From Bacteroidota bacterium (lineage in GTDB: Bacteria; Bacteroidota; Bacteroidia; Flavobacteriales; Weeksellaceae): DNA of 20,591 nt. The DNA lies in contig JAEZYN010000066.1 of the NCBI GenBank assembly GCA_023419095.1, positions 1 to 20,591 on the forward strand, given 5' to 3'. Each line of letters starts with the position of its first letter. Positions within the stretch are counted from its first letter, which is position 1. The notes under the pieces were generated by a model. That model did no database searches. It was not told the origin of the DNA and was given only the letters and a program-made list of their open reading frames with translations. The position numbers and the translations under genes were made by a program. Below are positions 14,929 to 20,591 of the stretch, in pieces.

Positions 14929-16188
14929 TTACTGCTTTTTCACTGCTTTGGCAATATTAATAATCACCTTCACCGCCTTTTCCATGGATTCCAAAGCCAC
15001 GTATTCGTAAGGTCCGTGAAAGTTAATTCCACCCGCGAAAATGTTTGGACAAGGTAAACCCATATAAGAAAGCTGCGCGCCGTCTGTTCCGCCGCGGATG
15101 GCCTTTATTTTAGGTTCAATATTCGCGTCCTTCATCGCTTGCTCGGCAATATCTACGATATGCATTTTACCTTCGAACTGCTGTTTCATGTTGCGGTATT
15201 GTTCCTTGATCTCTATTTCCGCAGTTCCTTCGCCGAATTTAGCATTAAATTCTGCTACTTTGTCGGTGATCAGTTTCTTTCGGGATTCAAATTTAGCTTC
15301 ATCATGATCGCGAATGATATACTGCAGTTTCGCTTCTGAGACATCAGATTTCAGGTCCGTTAAATGATAAAATCCATCAAAACCTTTGGTCGTGGCAGGT
15401 GTTTCGTTTTCGGGAAGCATCTTGATGAATTCCGCAGCCAGTAGCGAGGCGTTTACCATCTTTCCAAATGCGTAGCCCGGATGCACGCTTAAACCGTGAA
15501 TTTTCACCACTGCGCCGGCTGCATTGAAATTTTCGTATTCCAGTTCACCTACTTCGCCGCCATCCATGGTGTATGCCCATTCAGCACCAAACTTTGCAAC
15601 GTCAAATTTGTGCGCGCCACGACCGATTTCTTCGTCCGGCGTAAAACCAATGGCAATTTTTCCATGTTTGATGTCGGGATGCGCCAACAGATATTCGGCA
15701 GCTGTCACTATTTCAGCAACTCCGGCTTTGTCATCAGCTCCTAAAAGCGTGGTTCCGTCAGTTGTTATTAAAGTTTTCCCGATATAGTCTTTTAAACTCT
15801 CAAATTTAGAAGGCGAGAGCGTGAAACCCGTTTCCTCATTCAGAAGCAGATCGCCGCCATCATAATTGTCCCAAATCTGTGGATTCACATTCTCCCCGTT
15901 GAAATCCGGCGAAGTGTCATAGTGCGAGATAAAACCTACAACCGGCTCATCATCATTTTCAAGGTTTGATGGTACATAGGCGTAGATATAGCCGTTTTCG
16001 TCAATGGAAACATCGCTCAGACCCAGCGTTTTCAATTCTTCAAAAATATAGTTGGAAATATCCCACTGGCGTTCTGTGCTCGGCGTAGATTCGCTTTCAG
16101 GATCACTGGTAGAATAAATTTTAGCATAGGTGATGAAACGGTTCTGAAGTTTCAGTTTCCATTCCAGATCAAATTCTATCGTCTTCAT
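14929..16188 (-). CDS. pepT: Peptidase T (tripeptide aminopeptidase)
   Basis: 419 residues, the normal size for M20B PepT. Metal and catalytic residues are visible: H89 and D91 (ISHYDTSPDF), D152 in LLGADDKAGVAE, E186/E187 in TPDEEIGRGA, D209 in TMDGGEVGELE, and H391 in GINFHGPYE. The enzyme removes the N-terminal residue from tripeptides in the cytoplasm using two zinc ions. The insert domain about 215-320 carries LSVHPGYAFGKMVNA, typical of substrate binding and dimerisation. It diverges from the HMG-CoA-lyase-like gene across a 151-base gap that holds one -7 box for each. A terminator lies just downstream at 14873-14910. Confidence 0.97.
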   Translation of the reverse strand: MKTIEFDLEWKLKLQNRFITYAKIYSTSDPESESTPSTERQWDISNYIFEELKTLGLSDVSIDENGYIYAYVPSNLENDDEPVVGFISHYDTSPDFNGENVNPQIWDNYDGGDLLLNEETGFTLSPSKFESLKDYIGKTLITTDGTTLLGADDKAGVAEIVTAAEYLLAHPDIKHGKIAIGFTPDEEIGRGAHKFDVAKFGAEWAYTMDGGEVGELEYENFNAAGAVVKIHGLSVHPGYAFGKMVNASLLAAEFIKMLPENETPATTKGFDGFYHLTDLKSDVSEAKLQYIIRDHDEAKFESRKKLITDKVAEFNAKFGEGTAEIEIKEQYRNMKQQFEGKMHIVDIAEQAMKDANIEPKIKAIRGGTDGAQLSYMGLPCPNIFAGGINFHGPYEYVALESMEKAVKVIINIAKAVKKQ

Positions 16189-16211
16189 TTTTAAGTAAAT
16201 TTGAGTTTAAG

Positions 16212-16219
16212 CAAAGGTA
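16212..16219 (-). promoter_or_regulatory. Candidate -7 box for pepT
   Basis: Minus strand reads TACCTTTG, a full TAnnTTTG match, 23 bases upstream of the pepT ATG. The -33 zone is T-rich but has no clear TTG. Confidence 0.55.
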
Positions 16220-16311
16220 GCAAATCACAGTTGGAAAAAACTTCCGGAACTGCCCTTTTTTAAATTGCTATGGGCCCATTTTCCGCCTGAAAGCGCATTG
16301 CAAAAAATTAT

Positions 16312-16319
16312 TATCTTTG
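16312..16319 (+). promoter_or_regulatory. Candidate -7 box for the HMG-CoA-lyase-like gene
   Basis: TATCTTTG matches TAnnTTTG, 20 bases upstream of the ATG at 16340. The nearest upstream TTG (16298-16300) is only 11 bases away, shorter than usual. Confidence 0.55.
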
Positions 16320-16339
16320 GAAAAACCGAATAACAGACA

Positions 16340-17188
16340 ATGTTTTTAACCGAATGTCCACGCGACGCCATGCAGGGTTGGGGAGAATTCATCCCGACTC
16401 AGAAAAAAATCGACTACATTAATTCACTAATGGATGTAGGTTTTGATGTGCTCGATTGTGGAAGTTTCGTTTCCCCCAGATCTATTCCGCAGATGGCGGA
16501 TTCCGGAAAGGTGATCGATGAGATTGACAAAGGAATTTCGAACACCAAACTATCGGTGATTGTGGCCAATGTACGTGGTGCAGAGAAGGCGCTGGCCCAT
16601 CAACAGGTTGATATTCTTGGGTTTCCGTTTTCAATATCAGAAACTTTCCAGCACAGAAACACGAACAAAGGCCGGGAAACCGCCTTCAGTGATATTGTGA
16701 AAATCCTGGAACTGCTGAAAACAGACGGACGCACACTGAACATCTATTTTTCGATGGCTTTCGGCAATCCTTACGGTGAAATGTGGAAGTGGGAGGATGT
16801 AGATTTTTGGGCACAGCGTTTTAGCGATATCGGCATTAAAAACATCTTGCTTTCCGATACCACCGGCACGGGAACTGTGGAACAGATTGAGCTTCTTTTC
16901 AGTAAAATTCCCCAAAAATACCCTCATATTGATTTTGGCGCACACTTTCACAACCGCTACGAGGATTCTTATAAAAAACTGAAAGCCGCCTACGATAACG
17001 GTTGTAGGAGATTTGATTCTGCCATCAAAGGAATTGGAGGCTGTCCGATGGCAAAGGATGATTTGGTTGGGAATATGCCGACGGAACAGGTGATCAATTT
17101 TATGGCTTCTGAAAAAATCGGGCATTCACTCAACCTGCTGCACTTTGAAAGTTCCTACAACAAAGCCAAGGACATCTTCCATTTTTAA
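16340..17188 (+). CDS. Hydroxymethylglutaryl-CoA lyase-like protein
   Basis: 282 residues, a TIM-barrel of the HMGL-like family that cleaves HMG-CoA to acetoacetate and acetyl-CoA in leucine breakdown. Seen: ECPRDAMQ at 5-12 (R8 and D9 of the PRD motif), DCGSFVSPRSIPQMAD, DTTGTGT near 173-179, H202 and H204 in AHFHNRYE, and the lyase signature GIGGCPMA with C235, followed by GNMPTE (N245). Two familiar segments differ from classic lyases: AFGNPYGE where CVFGCPYEG is usual, and HFHNRYE where HxHDTxG is usual. The same short form is, from memory, common in flavobacteria, so this is a lineage variant rather than decay. No other leucine-pathway gene is nearby. It converges on the XRE/S24 gene with 13 bases between stops and no clear hairpin. 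Confidence 0.86.
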   Translation: MFLTECPRDAMQGWGEFIPTQKKIDYINSLMDVGFDVLDCGSFVSPRSIPQMADSGKVIDEIDKGISNTKLSVIVANVRGAEKALAHQQVDILGFPFSISETFQHRNTNKGRETAFSDIVKILELLKTDGRTLNIYFSMAFGNPYGEMWKWEDVDFWAQRFSDIGIKNILLSDTTGTGTVEQIELLFSKIPQKYPHIDFGAHFHNRYEDSYKKLKAAYDNGCRRFDSAIKGIGGCPMAKDDLVGNMPTEQVINFMASEKIGHSLNLLHFESSYNKAKDIFHF

Positions 17189-17201
17189 ATTAATCCTGAC
17201 T

Positions 17202-17969
17202 CTAGCCTGAAATTTTATCGCCAAGTCCACGGATGTCTTTGCGGATTTCCTGGAACATATTTTTAATCTCAGAGTGAGAGGAAGCGCCCGGTTTATAATC
17301 CTGGGGCAAAATACCACGCACGTAACGCCAGATTTCCAAGATTTCCTCTAAAGCAATGTCATACGGCGGATAAAACGGATTGTCTGCCGCGACGGTAATA
17401 GATTTTTCGTTAACCGCAACCAAGGTTTTGTAAGTAATGCCTTCCTGGGTGACAAAAATATAGCCTTTGTCAGTTTTTAAGTCCGAAATATTCTCTACAT
17501 ATTCTCCGATGACGTAGGAACCGTCAGCAAATGGCGGCATAGAATCTCCGTCCGCCAAAAACCCGCGGTACTTGCCATGTTGCAGAAAAGGAAGTTTCAT
17601 CCGCTGGAGACTTTCCATATATTCAGGATCTGCGTACCCTTTCAGGTATCCCATGGAAGCCTTTTGTGGCACAATTTCAATATACCCATCGCCTTCTTCA
17701 TCGATCATTACGGGCAGTACGATTCTGTTATCGGGCAGTTTCAGCATTCCTTCCAGCGGATATTTGCGGATGTCTACCGTCAGCAATAAATCTATGCTTA
17801 CATGGAAGTATTTTGAAATCTGTATGAGAATATCGTAGGGCGGCTCCGAGCGGCCACTTTCGTACTTCGAATAGCGGTCGCGGCTGATGCCAAGCTGTTC
17901 GGCAAAACCATTTTGAGATAAATCTTTTTTACCTCTGAGAAACCTGATGTTATCTGAGAAAACTGACAT
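17202..17969 (-). CDS. LexA-like XRE/S24 repressor of the dinB-dnaE operon
   Basis: 255 residues from ATG 17969. This start is preferred over 18032 (21 codons further) because MSVFSDNIRFLRGKKDLSQ is the usual beginning of an XRE helix-turn-helix and the longer form would run across the operator. HTH at about 7-63 (LSQNGFAEQLGISRDRYSKYESGR). A C-terminal S24 peptidase domain has the catalytic Ser143 (LADGDSMPPFADG) and Lys181 (ITYKTLVAV). The expected scissile Ala-Gly in the KAxAGYLxGYxDPEY region is Met106-Gly107 here. By family, DNA damage would trigger RecA-assisted self-cleavage and release from DNA. It diverges from dinB over a 61-base region with three GGGACAAA half-sites, one of them 1 base from its own start, so it very likely represses both itself and dinB. 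Confidence 0.9.
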   Translation of the reverse strand: MSVFSDNIRFLRGKKDLSQNGFAEQLGISRDRYSKYESGRSEPPYDILIQISKYFHVSIDLLLTVDIRKYPLEGMLKLPDNRIVLPVMIDEEGDGYIEIVPQKASMGYLKGYADPEYMESLQRMKLPFLQHGKYRGFLADGDSMPPFADGSYVIGEYVENISDLKTDKGYIFVTQEGITYKTLVAVNEKSITVAADNPFYPPYDIALEEILEIWRYVRGILPQDYKPGASSHSEIKNMFQEIRKDIRGLGDKISG

Positions 17970-17970
17970 T

Positions 17971-17978
17971 GGGACAAA
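17971..17978 (-). promoter_or_regulatory. Operator half-site at the repressor start codon
   Basis: Plus strand GGGACAAA, minus strand TTTGTCCC followed by A and the repressor ATG. With flanks, 17969-17984 matches 18002-18017 in 15 of 16 bases, and the copies are 33 bp apart (three helical turns). No second arm exists for this copy. On the minus strand TACAATTTG just here is a near match (one extra base) to the -7 box. Confidence 0.75.
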
Positions 17979-18003
17979 TTGTATCTGCGAATATAATGCT
18001 TTT

Positions 18004-18030
18004 GGGACAAATAGTATATAATTTTGTCCC
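18004..18030 (+). promoter_or_regulatory. Palindromic operator abutting the dinB start codon
   Basis: GGGACAAA (18004-18011) and TTTGTCCC (18023-18030) form a perfect 8-bp inverted repeat with an 11-base AT-rich spacer; T18003 and the A of the dinB ATG (18031) extend it to 9. This size and symmetry suit a dimeric HTH repressor such as the adjacent XRE/S24 protein. The binding assignment is inferred. Confidence 0.85.
18019..18026 (+). promoter_or_regulatory. dinB -7 promoter box inside the operator
   Basis: TAATTTTG is a full TAnnTTTG match lying within the operator, so repressor binding would block RNA polymerase. Its G is 5 bases before the dinB ATG, placing the start of transcription at or next to the A of the ATG. 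The nearest upstream TTG (18002-18004) is 14 bases away, shorter than the normal 17-23. Confidence 0.65.
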
Positions 18031-19212
18031 ATGAATCATGCGATTGCACATATGGATCTGGACACCTTCTTTGTGTCCTGCGTAAGGCGAAGCAACAGCC
18101 AACTCAACGGAATCCCTCTGATCATCGGAGGTGGAGACCGCGGTGTGGTAGCATCGTGTTCGTATGAAGCACGGTATTTCGGGGTTCGGTCTGCCATGCC
18201 CATCCGAATGGCACTAAAACTTTGTCCAGACGCAAAAGTAGTGAAAGGCGACTATGAAATGTTTTCAAAATTGTCAAATGAAGTCACAGAAATAATTCAG
18301 CAACGTGTCCCGGTAATGGAAAAAGCCAGCATCGACGAGTTTTATCTGGATCTTTCGGGTATGGATAAATTTTTCGGCTGCTATCAGTGGACACGGGAAA
18401 TCGCCGAAGAAGTGACCAAAGAAACCGGCTTGCCCATCAGTTTTGCTCTTTCTGTGAATAAAACCGTGTCCAAGATCGGCACCGGAGAATCTAAACCCCA
18501 TGGCAGGCTCGAAATAAAAGAAACCCAGATCAAACCCTTCCTGAATCCGCTTTCCATCCGAAAAATCCCGATGGTGGGCGAAACTACGTTTCAATTACTC
18601 TCCAGGATCGGTATCCGCACGATCAAAACACTTTCGGAAATGCCTGTTCTTACGCTGCAGCAAATGATCGGCAAAAACGGAACGGAACTTTGGAAAAAAG
18701 CCAACGGTATCGACGAAACTCCGGTAATTCCTTATTCCGAACGAAAATCAATTTCAAAAGAACACACTTTTTCTGATGACACGATGGATATTTTCGCGAT
18801 GCGAAGCCTTATTTCGGGCATGGCCGAACAGCTCGCCTATCAATTAAGAAAAGAAAAATGGCTTACCTCCACGGTGGTTGTAAAGATACGTTACGCCAAT
18901 TTCGACACCGAAACCAAACAGCAAAAAGTAGCTTACACCGCGGCGGACCATACTTTAACCAAAACTGCCATTGGACTTTTTGATAAAATTTATACACGAA
19001 GGATGCGCCTGCGCTTGGTCGGGTTGCGTTTTACAGGCTTGGTACATGGCAACCATCAGATGAATCTTTTTGAAGATACGGAGGAGCTGATGAATCTCTA
19101 TCAGACCATGGACCGCATCAAAAACCGATTTGGCGCGGAAGCCGTGGGAAGGGCGGCGGGATTTCACTTTCCGGCAAAAATTTCCGACGCTGCACTCAAA
19201 AGTTTAAAATAA
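18031..19212 (+). CDS. dinB: Y-family DNA polymerase IV (DinB/ImuB-like)
   Basis: 393 residues. Palm carboxylates are D9 (MDLDTFF, with F14 the likely steric gate) and D102/E103 (KASIDEFYLDLSG), so the polymerase should be active, unlike classic ImuB. ATG 18031 is needed: the next in-frame Met (M8) would remove the first strand before D9. Helix-hairpin-helix thumb about 178-205 (IPMVGETTFQLLSRIGI), little finger about 235-340, and QMNLF at 343-347 as a probable beta-clamp-binding motif. It makes translesion DNA across damaged bases with low fidelity. The dnaE gene starts within its stop codon (TAATG, 1-base overlap), and the operator of the XRE/S24 repressor abuts its start. This places it in a damage-inducible mutagenesis operon. 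Confidence 0.95.
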   Translation: MNHAIAHMDLDTFFVSCVRRSNSQLNGIPLIIGGGDRGVVASCSYEARYFGVRSAMPIRMALKLCPDAKVVKGDYEMFSKLSNEVTEIIQQRVPVMEKASIDEFYLDLSGMDKFFGCYQWTREIAEEVTKETGLPISFALSVNKTVSKIGTGESKPHGRLEIKETQIKPFLNPLSIRKIPMVGETTFQLLSRIGIRTIKTLSEMPVLTLQQMIGKNGTELWKKANGIDETPVIPYSERKSISKEHTFSDDTMDIFAMRSLISGMAEQLAYQLRKEKWLTSTVVVKIRYANFDTETKQQKVAYTAADHTLTKTAIGLFDKIYTRRMRLRLVGLRFTGLVHGNHQMNLFEDTEELMNLYQTMDRIKNRFGAEAVGRAAGFHFPAKISDAALKSLK

Positions 19213-20591
19213 TGTTTCTGAACTGTCATTCTTTTCACAGCCTGAGATACGGAACTCTATCTGTTGAAGAACTCGTAAAACAGGCGCATCAACTTGGAAC
19301 TAAAGAATTAGTTTTAACGGATATCAATACGGTTTCGGCCATTTATGATTTTAAAAAAGTGTGTGAAAAACATGACATTAAACCCATTGCGGGCGTCGAA
19401 ATAAGGAAAGACAACCGCCTGCTCTATATTGCCGTAGCCCAAGAATTTTCAGGCATTGGGGAAATAAACCGAATGCTCACCGCCTCTAACTGTGATGGGG
19501 CTGAACTTACCGAAACCGCGCCGGAATTCAGCAAAGTCTTCATCATTTATCCGCTCAGCAACCTGCCCGAAACTTTAAAAGAAAACGAATTTATCGGCAT
19601 CCGTGAAGAAGAAATCAATCTGCTGGTGAGACCCGAGTTTAAGACAAAAATCACTAAAATGGCAGTTTTGCATCCGGTAACCTTCAGCACCAAAAAAGAA
19701 TACAACCTGCACCGGATTTTAAGGGCTATAGAAAAAAACACTTTGCTTTCAAAACTTACCTCAGAAGACATTTGCAGCAAATCTGAATATCTGAGGCCTG
19801 AAGAAAACATCGTAGAATCCTTTAAAGAATATCCCGAAATCATCCGAAATACCAGAAAAATCCTCGCAGAATGCAGTTTTGAATTTACATACAAAGAGCG
19901 CGGAAGTACCGAAAACAAAAACAAGAAATATTTCAAAGGATCTTTTGAGGAAGATATGGAACTCCTGACCCAACTCGCCTATGCCGGATTGGAAAAAAGA
20001 TATGGCACAGATGATGAAACGGCGCGACAAAGAGTGGAAAAAGAACTTAAAGTGATTGGAAAGCTCAAATTCTCTGCCTACTTTCTCATCACCTGGGACA
20101 TCATTCAGTACAGCAACAGCCAGGGTTTCATGCATGTGGGTCGCGGAAGCGGCGCCAATTCCATCGTGAGCTACTGTCTTGGGATTACCGATATCTGCCC
20201 CATTGAACTCGATCTTTATTTTGAACGCTTCCTGAACCTCAACCGAACTTCACCGCCGGATTTTGATATCGACTGGAGCTGGCAAACCCGAGACACCATC
20301 CTTGAATATATTTTTAATAAATATGGCAAAGACCATGTTGCGTTTTGCGGAACCAATGTAGAATTCAAATACCGGTCGATATTCCGCGAAGTGGGAAAAG
20401 CATTCGGTTTGCCCAAAGAGGAGCTTGATGACCTTGCGACCAAGCCTATGGAAAGTCATGACGGCAACAAAGTAGTAAAACTAGTTCACGAATACGGTAA
20501 ACTGATGGAAAAGTTTCCCAACCAAAGAAGTATGCATGCCTGCGGGATTTTGATTTCGGAAGAACCCATTACAAATTACTCTGCACTGGAA
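19212..20591 (+). CDS. DNA polymerase III alpha subunit, error-prone DnaE2-like, 5' part
   Basis: Begins in the dinB stop codon and is cut by the window end after 460 codons with no stop; my translation of 19212-20591 is open throughout. Residues 1-200 are a PHP domain with lost metal ligands: the HxH is N4-C5-H6, TDH is T36-D37-I38, and the later DVHY is PVTF (155-158). Palm motifs are intact: HVGRGSGANSIVSYCLGITD (about 308-327), LYFERFLN and PPDFDIDW with D350 and D352 as the first two catalytic Asp; the third is beyond the window. PDFDID comes about 50 residues earlier than in E. coli DnaE. Gene order dinB-dnaE under a LexA-like repressor marks it as the second, mutagenic alpha subunit; the replicative copy should be elsewhere. 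Confidence 0.93.
   Translation, partial: MFLNCHSFHSLRYGTLSVEELVKQAHQLGTKELVLTDINTVSAIYDFKKVCEKHDIKPIAGVEIRKDNRLLYIAVAQEFSGIGEINRMLTASNCDGAELTETAPEFSKVFIIYPLSNLPETLKENEFIGIREEEINLLVRPEFKTKITKMAVLHPVTFSTKKEYNLHRILRAIEKNTLLSKLTSEDICSKSEYLRPEENIVESFKEYPEIIRNTRKILAECSFEFTYKERGSTENKNKKYFKGSFEEDMELLTQLAYAGLEKRYGTDDETARQRVEKELKVIGKLKFSAYFLITWDIIQYSNSQGFMHVGRGSGANSIVSYCLGITDICPIELDLYFERFLNLNRTSPPDFDIDWSWQTRDTILEYIFNKYGKDHVAFCGTNVEFKYRSIFREVGKAFGLPKEELDDLATKPMESHDGNKVVKLVHEYGKLMEKFPNQRSMHACGILISEEPITNYSALE

Noticed and set aside
17189..17201. Possible terminator between the HMG-CoA-lyase-like and repressor genes
   Set aside because: The 13-base gap has no hairpin with a T run on either strand.
17970..18032. 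Longer start of the XRE/S24 repressor at 18032, adding 21 residues
   Set aside because: The extra codons run across the operator repeats, and the sequence from MSVFSDNIRFLR is the normal N-terminus of this repressor type.

Overview
The window looks like chromosomal DNA of a flavobacterium from the Chryseobacterium/Kaistella part of the Bacteroidota. The evidence is the protein families (an miaB–sigma-54-regulator pair, TonB-C-like secreted proteins, a short HMG-CoA-lyase-like protein, small outer-membrane barrels), the lack of clear Shine-Dalgarno sites, and repeated TAnnTTTG boxes, the -7 element of Bacteroidota promoters. No IS element, CRISPR array, rRNA or phage gene was seen. No gap between genes exceeds 300 bases; the largest, 7873-8086, holds only one candidate -7 box.  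Layout: (1) 1-1564, minus: the first 26 codons of a sigma-54-dependent regulator, cut by the window edge, preceded by miaB. (2) 1722-3714, minus: three secreted TonB-C-like paralogues, two of them overlapping by ATGA. (3) 3777-4976, minus: lysA. (4) 5075-7872, minus: a HerA/FtsK-type ATPase (DUF853) followed by a DEDDh exonuclease with a decayed GIY-YIG-like domain. (5) 8087-11436, plus: a sulfur block of TauE/SafE exporter, small lipoprotein, persulfide-dioxygenase-like MBL-rhodanese protein, rhodanese lipoprotein and thioredoxin; a carbon-nitrogen hydrolase gene meets it convergently. (6) 12304-14823, plus: two small outer-membrane-type proteins, a terminator, the site-2 protease rseP, and tRNA-Asn(GTT) with its own promoter and terminator. 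(7) 14929-17188: pepT (minus) diverging from an HMG-CoA-lyase-like gene (plus). (8) 17202-20591: a LexA-like XRE/S24 repressor (minus) diverging from dinB, which overlaps the start of a second-type dnaE that runs off the window.  The most interesting region is the last. The repressor and the polymerase pair share a 61-base control region holding three copies of GGGACAAA. Two form a perfect inverted repeat that ends against the dinB ATG; the third lies one base before the repressor ATG. Both genes therefore begin TTTGTCCC(A)ATG, with a TAnnTTTG promoter box inside the dinB operator. This suggests leaderless or near-leaderless mRNAs and a self-regulated, damage-inducible mutagenesis cassette (Y-family polymerase plus error-prone DnaE), comparable to imuB-dnaE2 but with its own dedicated repressor and no visible imuA. 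The repressor keeps the S24 Ser and Lys but has Met-Gly at the likely cleavage site, and the DnaE has lost several PHP metal ligands.
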